This document shows positions 46,001-54,603 of a DNA stretch of 64,000 bases, piece after piece. Below the pieces are notes generated by a model. That model did no database searches, was not told where the DNA came from, and saw only the letters and a program-made list of their open reading frames with translations. A program made the translations under genes and the position numbers. Positions within the stretch are counted from its first letter, which is position 1; every line of letters begins with the position of its first letter. Source of the stretch: Nonomuraea sp. SYSU D8015 (GTDB lineage Bacteria; Actinomycetota; Actinomycetes; Streptosporangiales; Streptosporangiaceae); assembly GCF_008065375.1 (NCBI RefSeq), contig NZ_VJYI01000034.1, positions 28,620-92,619 on the forward strand, read 5' to 3'.

Positions 46001-46747
46001 ATGACCTTCGACGGCACGCCCCGCCCGCGCCTCCGGTGGTACCACGCGGAGACGGACCTGGACGACTTCGCCATCGTGAGCTACCGGGTGGACGCCGACG
46101 CCCTGGCCCGGCACCTGCCCGAGGGCTTCGCGCCGATGAAGATGAGCTTCGCGGACGGCCCCGGCACGCTGATCTCGGCGGTGGCCTTCAAGGACCGGGA
46201 CTTCCACTTCCGGTTCCTGCCGCAGATCGGCATCGACTGCGGACAGATCAACTACCGGGCTTACGTGACCGCGTACGGCAAGCCGGGCGTCTGGTTCTTC
46301 GGCACCCGCCTCGATCACCCCGTGGTCGCGATCCCGCAGCATTTATGGGGCATGCCGTGGCGGCGCGACCGCATCCGCATCGAGGCCGACTGGGACGGCG
46401 CCCCGGCGCGCTGGCGGCTCGACGCCGGGGACGCCCGCTGCGAGGCGACCGAACTCCCGCAGCCGCTCACCCTCCTGGACGGCTTCGCGGACGAGTCGGA
46501 CTGGCTGGAACGGCTCACCCATCCCACCCAGGGCTGGTACCGGCGCCGGGACGGCGGGGTGGGTGTCTACAGCATCTGGCACCCGGTCATGCGACCCCGC
46601 TATTTCACCGCCGCCGCCGCGAGCTTCCCCGTCTTCGAACGCCTCGGCCTGATCACGCCCGACACGCCACCGCACTCGATCCTGGCCCAGCCGCGCCTGC
46701 ACTTCGACATCCACACCCCGCCGCGCCGCTTCCGCCCTGACGCGTGA
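46001..46747 (+). CDS. DUF2071 family protein (YqjF-like)
   Basis: 248 aa, cytoplasmic, with the DUF2071/acetoacetate-decarboxylase-like fold features VDADALARHLPEGFAPM, YRAYVTAYGKPGVWFFGT and HPVMRPRYFTAAAASFPVFE. Function unknown. ATG 46001 has no Shine-Dalgarno, but CATACT lies 10-15 bases upstream, so transcription may start at or next to the ATG (leaderless; inference). Confidence 0.75.
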   Translation: MTFDGTPRPRLRWYHAETDLDDFAIVSYRVDADALARHLPEGFAPMKMSFADGPGTLISAVAFKDRDFHFRFLPQIGIDCGQINYRAYVTAYGKPGVWFFGTRLDHPVVAIPQHLWGMPWRRDRIRIEADWDGAPARWRLDAGDARCEATELPQPLTLLDGFADESDWLERLTHPTQGWYRRRDGGVGVYSIWHPVMRPRYFTAAAASFPVFERLGLITPDTPPHSILAQPRLHFDIHTPPRRFRPDA

Positions 46748-46863
46748 GGCCCATGTTCGCAAAGCGCCCCCAGATCGGGCATTGACGAAAAATCCTTACA
46801 TGGTACTCATAGATCAAGTCGGAAACCTTCACTGAGTCCAGAGCTCACCCAAGGAGGACACGC

Positions 46864-46974
46864 ATGGCGCGTAGCAAGTCCCCCGACCCGCCCGCCGACT
46901 TACCGAAGGTCCGCAGAAAGCCTCGACCTCCGGCTTTCAAGCCTGGGGTGAATGCGGTCCCCGGCAGGGGATGA
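46864..46974 (+). pseudogene. 5' end of a host gene cut by the insertion element
   Basis: ATG 46864 with a textbook AAGGAGG 6 bases upstream starts MARSKSPDPPADLPKV and then runs into insertion-element sequence, ending at a stop at 46972. A perfect ribosome site before a 36-codon frame, together with a TTAC at 46900-46903 and an element hairpin right after, indicates a gene interrupted soon after its start. Its original product is not recognisable. Confidence 0.55.
46916..46938. repeat. Left-end hairpin of the IS605-type element
   Basis: Perfect arms GAAAGCC (46916-46922) and GGCTTTC (46932-46938) with a 9-base loop, 12 bases inside the TTAC target. IS605-family ends are subterminal hairpins recognised by TnpA. 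Confidence 0.55.
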
Positions 46975-47023
46975 CCAGGTGGAGCCGGGACAGACTGGAG
47001 CGCGTAGCGCCGACCTCGGGGCG

Positions 47024-47404
47024 TCATGCCGGTCGGCGCTGCTGTTCGATGTACTCCCTGATGATCGAGAGAGGGGCTCCGCCACAAGAGGCGGCGAAGT
47101 AGCTGGGTGACCAGAACTGGCCGTGCATGATGGCGCGGTTGACGCAACCGGGGAACTCCTTGCGCAGGTAATGGGAGGAGACGCCCTTGAGAGAGTTGAC
47201 GAGTTTGCTGATGGCGACCTTGGGTGGATAGCAGACCAGCAGATGGACATGGTCGTCGGCGCAGTTGAACTCGCGAAGCTCGGCCTCGAAGCTGTCACAC
47301 ACCTCGATCATGATGTCCTCGCAGCGGCGCAGCATCGCGTCGTTGAAGACGTTTCCGCGGTATTGGGTGACGAAGACCAGATGGACATGCAGCGCGGAGA
47401 CCAC
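47024..47404 (-). CDS. tnpA: IS200/IS605 TnpA, HUH Y1 transposase
   Basis: 126 aa. HUH motif in CADDHVHLLV, catalytic Tyr in SIIREYIEQQ, and family core HVHLVFVTQYRGNVF and SSHYLRKEFP. Codons upstream of GTG 47404 still read EYRRDRH, as in longer relatives, but no start codon lies before the stop there, so the N-terminus may be slightly clipped. Otherwise complete: a single-strand DNA transposase that could act on related elements in trans. Confidence 0.88.
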   Translation of the reverse strand: MVSALHVHLVFVTQYRGNVFNDAMLRRCEDIMIEVCDSFEAELREFNCADDHVHLLVCYPPKVAISKLVNSLKGVSSHYLRKEFPGCVNRAIMHGQFWSPSYFAASCGGAPLSIIREYIEQQRRPA

Positions 47405-47486
47405 GTGTCTGTCGCGCCGGTATTCCGCCTCCCGACTCGCAGGTCATGCGATAATATGTTCGAACTGTTGTGGCGTGGGAGGTCTT

Positions 47487-48845
47487 GTGGGGGAGGTGTT
47501 TCCCCGCGTGCTGGCGGGCCGGAGGTACCGGTTGGAGTTCGATCTCGGCCAGCGGTTGTTCGCCGAGCGGCTGGGCGGGATCTGCCGCAGCGTGTGGAAC
47601 ACCGGATTGGAGCAGCGCCGCGCCTATCGGCGCCGGGGCGCGTTCATCGGCTACGCCGAGCAGTGCCGCCAACTCGCCGAAGCGAAGAAGGACCCGGACT
47701 GTGCCTGGCTGGCCGAGGCGTCCGCGCAGGTCATCCAGCAGACGCTGAAGGATCTGGACCGCGCCTGCCGCGAGCACGGCACGTGGAAGGTGCGCTGGAA
47801 GAGCAAGGCGCGGTGGAGGCCGTCGTTTCGGTTCCCGACCGCCCAGCAGATCCCCGTCGAGAAGATCAGCCGCAAGTGGGGGCGGGTGTTCCTGCCGAAG
47901 TTCGGGTGGGTGAAGTTCCGCATGTCCCGCCCGCTGGGCGGGAGCGTGAAGTCGGCGACCGTGGCCCGCGACGGTCGGCACTGGTTCATCAGCTTCCTGG
48001 TGGATGACGGCCTAGCCGAGGTGAGCGAACACGCCCGTCCCGAGCGGCATGCCGGGGTGGACCGAGGGGTGGCCACCGCTGCGGTCACCAGTGATGGGGA
48101 GTTCTTCGACCGCCGTCACGCCGGTGAAAGCAGCGTGTCGTCGATGGCGCCGCCGGCCGAGACCGATGGCGATGCAGGCGGTACGGGGTTCCTCACGGCG
48201 GGCGAGGCAAGACGGTACCTGCGGCTCCAACGTCGGCTCGCCCGATCGAAGAAGGGGTCGAACCGGCGTCGGCGGGTCGTTCGGGCGATGGGTGATCTGA
48301 TGCGGCGGGCGCGGTGGCGGCGGGCGGACTTCAACGCCCAGGCCGCGCACCGGCTCACCCGCGACTATGCGATCGTGACGCTGGAGAGGCTGAACGTCCG
48401 GGCGATGACCGCCTCCGTGGCGCCGAGACCCGACCCCGGCGCGCCGGGCGCCTACCTGCCCAACGGGCGCGCGGCCAAAGCCGGGCTGAACCGATCGATC
48501 TTGGATAAGGGCTGGTATGGGCTGGAGGCCGCGTTGCGGTCCAAGGCCCGCTCTGCGGCACCTGCAATTCAGGAAACCTGCCACACGCCTGGCCCAACAC
48601 CTCCGACGCCTGCTGGGCGATCACCCGCCCGGACAGCTGTGGCGTCAGCCTGTCGCGACGGACCTACGGATTCCGCCACCGCACCACGGCGCTGTGCAGC
48701 GGCGCCAGCGTCGTCACCGCCATCGCCGACTGCGGGCCGCAGCCCGACCTGTTCTGCGGCGAGCGCAGTCTTCGCCGTCCCGCTCACCGGCGACGACCCC
48801 GCCGCCGTCAGGGTCGTCCTCGTGGACGAGGCGGCCCTGGCCTAG
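47487..48845 (+). pseudogene. tnpB: TnpB nuclease, 3'-truncated and fused to foreign sequence
   Basis: TnpB-type RNA-guided nuclease relative. The N-terminal domain is normal (AGRRYRLEFDLGQRLFAERL, WNTGLEQRRAYRRRG, WRPSFRFPT). RuvC-I Asp lies in GVDRGVATAAVTSDG and RuvC-II Glu in VTLERLNVRAM. After SILDKGWYGLEAALRSKAR the homology ends. The expected CxxC/CxxC zinc finger and the last RuvC Asp (DxxAAxN) are absent, replaced by unrelated residues to the stop at 48843. Such a protein should not cut DNA. GTG 47487 with GGGAGG is my start; GTG 47475 and 47508 are alternatives. GATAAT at 47450-47455 may be its -10 box. Confidence 0.8.
48554..48845 (+). pseudogene. 3' remnant of a cysteine-rich host gene
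   Basis: In another frame from the truncated tnpB, 48554 onward reads CGTCNSGNLPHAWPNTSDAC, then WAITRPDSCGVSLSRRTYGF and IADCGPQPDLFCGERS. A one-base shift near 48769 then leads to VFAVPLTGDDPAAVRVVLVD and the stop at 48843. Regular Cys spacing suggests a secreted or disulphide-bonded protein. Whether it belongs to the gene whose start is at 46864 cannot be shown. Confidence 0.5.
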
Positions 48846-48942
48846 ATTCCAAGCTGTCTGGTCGGGTCAGACCAGCGCATCGGTCACCCGGTGAAGGGTA
48901 AGCACCAGGCGCATGGCCTCGATGGAATCAGGAGGTACCGCC

Positions 48943-49905
48943 ATGGCGCCGAAGGCATTCGCCTCCTCCGCCGACCTCGACGACAAGCAGCAGACCCTGG
49001 AGGTGCTCGCCGACGGCGTCTACGCGCTGACCGCCGAGGGCGACCCCAACGTGGGCGCCGTGGAGGGCGAGGACTTCCTCGTCTGCTTCGAGGCCATGGC
49101 GACGCCCGTGGCCGCCCGCCAATGGCTGGCCCGGCTGCGGGAGCACACCGACAAACCGGTCAAATTCCTGGTCCTGTCCCACTACCACGCGGTGCGGGTG
49201 CTCGGCGCGAGCGCCTTCGACGCCGAGGTGATCGTCGCGCACGACAACACGCGGGCGCTCATCGCCGAACGCGGCCGGCAGGATTGGGAGTCGGAGTACG
49301 GGCGGATGCCGCGCCTGTTCAAGGAGCCCGCCTCAATCCCGGGGTTGACCTGGCCCACCGCCACGTTCTCCGACCGGTTCACGGTCGACCTCGGCGGCGA
49401 CCGGGGCGATCTGGTCCTGCAATACTGCGGGCGCGGCCACACCGAGGGCGACATCGTGGCCTGGCTGCCCCGGCAGAAGGTGCTGTTCGCCGGCGACCTG
49501 GTCGAGTCGCAGGCCGCCCTCTACACCGGCGACGCCTACCACCGCGAGTGGGCGGCCGGCACGCTCGACCGGGTGGCCGCCTTCGGCGCCGAGGCGCTGG
49601 TCGGCGGGCGCGGGGCGGTGGCGCGCGGGCGCGACGCGGTCGAGGCCGCGATCGAGCAGACCCGGCACTTCCTCCAGGTGATGCTGCGCGAGGTGGGCGC
49701 GGTGCACGAGCGCGGAGGCACGCTCAAGGAGGCGTTCGAGGCCACCCACGCCGCCCTCGTCGACCGCTACGGCGGGTGGCCGATCTTCGAGCACTGCCTG
49801 CCGTTCGACGTGTCGCGGCTGTGGGACGAGCTGTCCGGCGTCGAGCGGCCGGTGATCTGGACGGCCGAGCGCGACCGCCAGGTCTGGGCCGAGCTCCAGG
49901 GCTGA
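48943..49905 (+). CDS. MBL-fold protein with altered first metal motif
   Basis: 320 aa. ATG 48943 follows AGGAGG. Metallo-beta-lactamase fold with LVLSHYHAVRVLGASAF in place of HxHxDH: the Asp and third His are missing. The later ligands GRGHTEGDIVAWL and KVLFAGDLVE remain. Relatives with the same SHYHAVR phrase exist, so the change belongs to the subfamily rather than to local decay. The active site should bind at most one metal or act differently. The substrate is unknown. Confidence 0.85.
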   Translation: MAPKAFASSADLDDKQQTLEVLADGVYALTAEGDPNVGAVEGEDFLVCFEAMATPVAARQWLARLREHTDKPVKFLVLSHYHAVRVLGASAFDAEVIVAHDNTRALIAERGRQDWESEYGRMPRLFKEPASIPGLTWPTATFSDRFTVDLGGDRGDLVLQYCGRGHTEGDIVAWLPRQKVLFAGDLVESQAALYTGDAYHREWAAGTLDRVAAFGAEALVGGRGAVARGRDAVEAAIEQTRHFLQVMLREVGAVHERGGTLKEAFEATHAALVDRYGGWPIFEHCLPFDVSRLWDELSGVERPVIWTAERDRQVWAELQG

Positions 49906-50020
49906 GACATGGCGACCACAGAGGTTCCCGTCGCCGCGGCACCGCACCGGGCCCTCGGCGTCACCGGCTCGGTCCACGGGATGAAAGGATCGATCCCGGT
50001 GTGACAGAAAGGCATTTGAG

Positions 50021-50485
50021 ATGGCTCCCAACATCGCGACCGCGCGCCGCGTCGACCTGCCCGAACTGCTCGATTTCCTCCGCCTCAGGCACCACGGCCT
50101 GCTCTCGACCACCCGCGCGGACGGCCGGCCGCAGCTCTCGCCGGTCTCGTGCGGGGTCGACGAGGGCGGCCGGATCGTGGTCTCCACCTATCCCGACCGC
50201 GCCAAGGCCCGCAACGCCCGCCGTGACGACCGGGTGTCGATCTGCGTGTTGTCCGACGACTGGAACGGCCCGTACGTCCAGGTCGACGGCCACGCCGAGG
50301 TGCTCGACATGCCGGACGCCCTGGAGCCGCTCGTCGAGTACTACCGGTGCATCGCCGGCGAGCACCCTGATTGGGACGAATACCGGGAGGCCATGCGCCG
50401 CCAGGACAAGTCGTTGATCCGCATCCACATCGACCGCTGGGGTCCCATCGCCACCGGCGGCTTCCCCGCCCGCCTGGTGTCATAG
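50021..50485 (+). CDS. PPOX-class F420-dependent (pyridoxamine 5'-phosphate oxidase-like) protein
   Basis: 154 aa split beta-barrel. Family features: FLRLRHHGLLSTTRADGRPQ, SPVSCGVDEGGRIVVST and KARNARRDDRVSICVL. ATG 50021 follows AAAGG. Actinobacterial members mostly bind F420 or flavins/haem and reduce small molecules. Monocistronic. Confidence 0.88.
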   Translation: MAPNIATARRVDLPELLDFLRLRHHGLLSTTRADGRPQLSPVSCGVDEGGRIVVSTYPDRAKARNARRDDRVSICVLSDDWNGPYVQVDGHAEVLDMPDALEPLVEYYRCIAGEHPDWDEYREAMRRQDKSLIRIHIDRWGPIATGGFPARLVS

Positions 50486-50566
50486 ACGTTTCCAAGCCGC
50501 TCACAAGTATGGGGGCCTATCTCTAGGAGTGTCCGATTCACCCGTGTATCACTCCGGAGTCCCCTC

Positions 50567-50974
50567 ATGCGTATGCGTTTGCTCGCCCTCCTCGCCGCCG
50601 CAGCCCTGCCGCTGGCCGTGGCCGCCCCCGCCGAGGCCACCCCTGCCATCTGGAAGTGGCGTTCCATCCACTCCACCGACGGCATGGCCCGCGCCTGGGG
50701 CAAGGTCTCCATCCACCAGTTCGGCTACCTCGTCACCGGAACCCTGGAGGACACCCTCGGCAAGGGCTGCGCCTGGGCCGTGTTCAGGGCGCAGAGCGCG
50801 AGCAACGGGCGGTGGAAGACCTTCGGCTTCTACAACTGCGTGCCGGGCAACGGCACCTTCCGCAAGGACTACCGCAACGTGCTGCAGATCAAGGTCCAGG
50901 TCTGCCGCGGCACCAGCAAGCGTCCCGTCGACGAGTGCTCGCGGTGGAAGACCATCATGACCCAGGGCGGGTGA
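50567..50974 (+). CDS. Small secreted protein, unknown function
   Basis: 135 aa. ATG 50567 follows CGGAG. Signal MRMRLLALLAAAALPLAVAA with cleavage after AEA. The mature part carries five Cys (GCAWAVF, YNCVPGN, VQVCRGTS, DECSRW) and aromatic residues. It is transcribed toward and ends 3 bp from the convergent cytochrome-b-like gene. No family recognised. Confidence 0.75.
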   Translation: MRMRLLALLAAAALPLAVAAPAEATPAIWKWRSIHSTDGMARAWGKVSIHQFGYLVTGTLEDTLGKGCAWAVFRAQSASNGRWKTFGFYNCVPGNGTFRKDYRNVLQIKVQVCRGTSKRPVDECSRWKTIMTQGG

Positions 50975-50977
50975 CGG

Positions 50978-51526
50978 TCAGAGCCAGAAGATCGCCAGCG
51001 CGGCGAGGACGATGCTCAGCGCGATGAGGCGCGGCGACCTGGGGCGCTCGGCGGCCTCCCGGCGGGAGGAGACCACCAGCGCGGCGCCCAGGGCCAGCGC
51101 CGTCGCCAGGTGCAGGCCGTACCACGCGACGACGGGGACCTTCCCCAGGAAGGTTCCGGACAACAGATCGTCGACGGCCCCATAGCCGCTGATCCCGGCG
51201 ACCACGACCAGGCCCAGCGACACGTACGCGAGCACGTACCTGAGCTCGCCGAGCACGACCCACACGACGGCCCCGGCGAGGAGCACGATCGCGGAGCTGT
51301 GGTGGAGCTGCCGGATGAGCAGCCCACCGGGTGCGTCGAAGCTGAGCTTGAGTGCTGAGCTGTAGGCCTCGCTCATCATGACGCCCCGCAGCGGCGCGTA
51401 CGAGCCGTCGTAGGCGACCTGCTCGCCGCTGGCCGAGTAGAAGTACGCCAGGAAGGCGCCCGTGATCACGACGACGGCGAAACAGTACAGCAGCATCTCG
51501 CCCACCAGCTGCCTCAGCCGCTCCAT
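50978..51526 (-). CDS. Small cytochrome-b (QcrB N-terminal)-like membrane protein
   Basis: 182 aa, about four transmembrane helices. LIRQLHHSSA (His75/76) and AWYGLHLATALALG (His139) match helices B and D of cytochrome b, and GISGYGAVDDLLSGT matches the cd-loop region. The second histidine of each helix, expected 14 residues later (positions 89 and 153), is Trp and Ser. So only the bL-type haem pair appears conserved. ATG 51526 lacks a clear ribosome site, but the gene starts 27 bp after the sugar-permease stop, so it may be read through from that operon. Role unknown. Confidence 0.65.
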   Translation of the reverse strand: MERLRQLVGEMLLYCFAVVVITGAFLAYFYSASGEQVAYDGSYAPLRGVMMSEAYSSALKLSFDAPGGLLIRQLHHSSAIVLLAGAVVWVVLGELRYVLAYVSLGLVVVAGISGYGAVDDLLSGTFLGKVPVVAWYGLHLATALALGAALVVSSRREAAERPRSPRLIALSIVLAALAIFWL

Positions 51527-51552
51527 TCGCCATATTTGATCACAAAGGCGGG

Positions 51553-52374
51553 TCAGCCACGAAGGGCTCCCTTCATGGCGTCCCGGATGAACCCGCGGGC
51601 GAACAGGGTGAACACCACGGCCAGCGGCAGCACGGCCAGCAGCGTGCCCGCCATGATCATGCTGTAGTCCGTGTTGTGCGCGGTGTTGAGTTGCGACAGC
51701 GCCACCTGCAGGGTGAGGTTCGACGGGTCCACCATGACGATCAGCGGCCAGACGTAGTCGTTCCAGGCGCCGACGAACGTGGTGATGCCGAGGAAGGCCA
51801 GGCCGGGGCGGATGATCGGCAGCGCCACGTACGCGTACTGACGGAAGAAGCCGCACCCGTCGATGCGGGCCGCGGCGAGCAGGTCGTCGGGCACCGCGTT
51901 GCTGATGTACTGGCGCATCCAGAAGATGCCGAAGGCGTTGGCCGCGGCCGGGACGATGAGGGCATTGAGCGTGCCGACCCAGTCGAGGTTCACCATGATG
52001 ACGAACTGCGGGATCAGCGCGAGCTGGCTCGGCAGCATGAACGTCAGCAGCAGCAGGCCGAACAGCGCGTTCCTGCCGGGAAAGGCGAACTTGGCGAAGG
52101 CGAAGGCCGCGATCGAGTCGAAGAACAGCACGAGCGCGGTTACGCTGCAGGCCACGATGAGGGTGTTGAGCATCGAGCCGAAGAAGTCGATGTTCGTGAG
52201 CAGCCTGCCGATGTTGTTCATCAGCTCGGGACCGAACGTCAGCTTCGGCGGCACGGTGTACATGTCGCGCGTGGTGTTGGTCGCCATGACGGCTGTCCAG
52301 TAGAAGGGGAACAGCGAGATGACGACGCCCGTGAGCATGGTGAGGTGGAGCCCCACCCCGGCGAATCGCCTCAT
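51553..52374 (-). CDS. Carbohydrate ABC transporter permease (CUT1, MalG-like)
   Basis: 273 aa, six predicted membrane helices. Coupling-helix motif AARIDGCGFFRQYAYVALP and the family segment FLGITTFVGAWNDYVWPL. ATG 52374 overlaps the previous permease's stop as ATGA. Forms the importer with the adjacent MalF-like permease and lipoprotein. No ATPase gene is in the operon, so a shared MsiK-type ATPase is likely, as usual in actinomycetes. Confidence 0.92.
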   Translation of the reverse strand: MRRFAGVGLHLTMLTGVVISLFPFYWTAVMATNTTRDMYTVPPKLTFGPELMNNIGRLLTNIDFFGSMLNTLIVACSVTALVLFFDSIAAFAFAKFAFPGRNALFGLLLLTFMLPSQLALIPQFVIMVNLDWVGTLNALIVPAAANAFGIFWMRQYISNAVPDDLLAAARIDGCGFFRQYAYVALPIIRPGLAFLGITTFVGAWNDYVWPLIVMVDPSNLTLQVALSQLNTAHNTDYSMIMAGTLLAVLPLAVVFTLFARGFIRDAMKGALRG

Positions 52375-53309
52375 GACGCCCTCGCACGGCGCGACACGAG
52401 GCGCCAGTTGATCGCGGTGAACAGCAGGATGACCAGGAAGACGGCCCAGGCGATGGCGGCGCCGTAGCCGTAGTCGTTGTTGTTGAAGGCCTCGCGGTAG
52501 AAGTACAGGATCGCCGTGAGGCCGGCCGAGCCGGGGCCGCCCGAGTTGGCGGAGTTGGCGACGTTGCTGGAGAAGAGCACCTGCGGCTCGGTGAAGGTCT
52601 GCATGCCGTTGATGGTCGAGATGACCACGGTGAACAGGATGATGGGCCGCAGCTGCGGGATCGTGATGCGGAAGAAGGTCTGCACGGGCCCGGCCCCGTC
52701 GATCTTGGCGGCCTCGTACAGCTCGGTGGGGATGGCCTGCAGGCCGGCCAGGTAGATGATCGCGTTGTAGCCGGTCCACTGCCAGCAGATGAGCGTGGCG
52801 ATGACGAGTTTGATCGTCCACTCGTTGACCAGCCATTGCACGGGCGAGGCGCCGAGCCAGCCGAGGATCACGTTGATCAGCCCGGCGTTCGTGGCGAACA
52901 CCGAGCCGAAGAAGATGGCGACCGCCACGACCGAGGTCACGTTCGGGACGAAATAGGCGATCCGGTAGAAGCCGGTGAAGCGCACGCTGCTGTTCAGCAT
53001 GTTCGCGATCACCAGTGCCAGGAAGAGCGTCGGCACCGTGGACATGAACCAGATCAGGAACGTGTTCTTCAGCGACAGCCAGAACAGGGAGTCCTTCAGC
53101 AGGAACTCGAAGTTCCGCAGTCCCACGAACTCCATCTCGCCGAGGCCGTCCCACTTCTGGAACGCCAGGACGACCGAGAAGAGGACGGGGAACAGCATGA
53201 ACACCAGGAAGAGCACGAAGAACGGGGAAATGGCGAGGTACTGCGGCCAGAACGACCGCAGCGCCCCTTTACTCCGTCTGGCATGCGCGCCCACCTGGCG
53301 GGTGGACAC
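52371..53309 (-). CDS. Carbohydrate ABC transporter permease (CUT1, MalF-like)
   Basis: About 312 aa. Coupling-helix motif AAKIDGAGPVQTFFRITIP, and the typical opening YLAISPFFVLFLVFMLFPV. GTG 53309 and TTG 53312 are adjacent start options after GGGAG. Ends overlapping the next permease. Confidence 0.9.
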   Translation of the reverse strand: MSTRQVGAHARRSKGALRSFWPQYLAISPFFVLFLVFMLFPVLFSVVLAFQKWDGLGEMEFVGLRNFEFLLKDSLFWLSLKNTFLIWFMSTVPTLFLALVIANMLNSSVRFTGFYRIAYFVPNVTSVVAVAIFFGSVFATNAGLINVILGWLGASPVQWLVNEWTIKLVIATLICWQWTGYNAIIYLAGLQAIPTELYEAAKIDGAGPVQTFFRITIPQLRPIILFTVVISTINGMQTFTEPQVLFSSNVANSANSGGPGSAGLTAILYFYREAFNNNDYGYGAAIAWAVFLVILLFTAINWRLVSRRARAS

Positions 53310-53313
53310 CAAC

Positions 53314-54600
53314 TCAGCTCACTCCCTGGCGTTCGGCGATCTGCTTGGCGGTGGCGACGGCGTCGTTCCACGCGGTGTCCGGGTTCTTGCCCTTGGTCCA
53401 CACGTTGACGATCTCGTCCTTGAACGGCTGGCCCACGGCCGCGTCCGCGGGAGCCTCGTACTGGACGGGGACCTTCTTGGCGGCCTCACCCAGGATCTCG
53501 ATCGTCTTCTGGCCGCCGAAGAACGGGTCGCCCTCGGTCATCGCGGACGACGTGTAGGTGGCCGGGCTGGCGGGGAACAGCGCCGCGTCGGCGAACCCCC
53601 GGGCCGCGTTCTCCGGGCCGAGCAGCCAGGTGACGATCTCGAAGGCCAGCTTGGGGTCGCGGCACTGCTGGGTCAGCGCCAGGAAGGAGCCGCCGATGTT
53701 GGCCGGGCCGACCGGGTTGTGGGCCACCCGCCACTTGCCCTCGGTGCCCTGCGCGCCGTTCTTGATGTCCAGGGCCACCCAGGCGGCGCCGATCTGCGTG
53801 GCGTACTTGCCGTTGGTCAGGGCCGCGTTCGTGTCCTGGCCGTCGAACTTGGGCGCCACGACGCCCAACTGGAGGGCCTTCATGACCACGTCCCACGCCG
53901 AACGGATGTGGGCCTGGTCGCCGATGAACTTGTTGCTCTCGTCGATGAAGCGCTTGGACCCCTGACCGACGACCACGTCCCACACGCCTTCGGCGCTGCT
54001 GACGATGTACGCCTCGGGCACGGCCTTGATCAGCTTCTGTCCGGCCGCGAACAGGTCGTCCCAGGTGGACATCTCCTCCGAGACCTTGGCGGGGTCCGTG
54101 GGCAGGCCGCCCTTCTTGAAGATGTCCTCGCGGTAGAACATGCCGGTCGGGCCGATGTCGATGGGGAAGCCGATGAGCTTGCCGTCCTTGGTCGAGCCCT
54201 GCTTCCACTTCCAGTCGACATACTGAGAGGCCAGCTTGTCCGCGCCGAGCGTGTTGAGGTCGATGAACCGGTCGGCCTCCTCCAGCATCGAGGCGATGTT
54301 CTCGCCCTTGATGCCGGTGATGTCGGGGACGAACTTGCGGCCGTTCATGGTGGTGACGAGCTTCTGCTTGAAGTCGCCGCCGATCACGGAGGGCTTCAGC
54401 GCGGTCTTGCCGGCGAACTGCTTGACCGCGTCCGCCACGACCTTGTCGCTCAGGCCGCCGCCCCAGTACCACAGCGTCAGCTCCTTGGCGCCGCCGCCGC
54501 CCGTGCCGCCGGTGGTGGTGCCGCCGCTGCCGCAGGCGGCCGTGCCGCCGATGGCCGCCGCCGCGAAGGACAGGAGCAGGTGCCGGCGAGAAAGTTCCAT
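53314..54600 (-). CDS. Carbohydrate ABC transporter substrate-binding lipoprotein
   Basis: 428 aa, family 1 extracellular solute-binding protein. Arg-Arg signal (MELSRRHLLLSFAAAAIGG) with lipobox GTAAC followed by a Gly/Thr-rich linker. The mature part begins LTLWYWGGGLSDKVV and shows FPIDIGPTGMFYREDIF and GKYATQIGAAWVAL. It begins 3 bp after the PfkB stop. The sugar is unknown; neighbours point to an oligosaccharide containing alpha-mannose or a phospho-glycosidase substrate (inference). Confidence 0.92.
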   Translation of the reverse strand: MELSRRHLLLSFAAAAIGGTAACGSGGTTTGGTGGGGAKELTLWYWGGGLSDKVVADAVKQFAGKTALKPSVIGGDFKQKLVTTMNGRKFVPDITGIKGENIASMLEEADRFIDLNTLGADKLASQYVDWKWKQGSTKDGKLIGFPIDIGPTGMFYREDIFKKGGLPTDPAKVSEEMSTWDDLFAAGQKLIKAVPEAYIVSSAEGVWDVVVGQGSKRFIDESNKFIGDQAHIRSAWDVVMKALQLGVVAPKFDGQDTNAALTNGKYATQIGAAWVALDIKNGAQGTEGKWRVAHNPVGPANIGGSFLALTQQCRDPKLAFEIVTWLLGPENAARGFADAALFPASPATYTSSAMTEGDPFFGGQKTIEILGEAAKKVPVQYEAPADAAVGQPFKDEIVNVWTKGKNPDTAWNDAVATAKQIAERQGVS

Positions 54601-54603
54601 TGT

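Larger units (their letters stand above)
46904..48552. mobile_element. Degenerate IS200/IS605-family element
   Basis: Divergent tnpA (minus) and tnpB (plus) in the usual IS605 arrangement. The left end follows TTAC (46900-46903), the classic IS605/IS608 target tetranucleotide, with a 7-bp-stem hairpin 12 bases further in. The right end is lost: tnpB homology stops near 48552, in the middle of the gene, and is joined to unrelated coding sequence. No right-end hairpin is visible, so the element should not be able to transpose by itself. Confidence 0.75.

Noticed and set aside
47024..48845. Possible active TnpB plus omega-RNA system
   Set aside because: The TnpB zinc finger and last catalytic Asp are missing, and the 3' region that would encode the guide RNA is replaced by other sequence.
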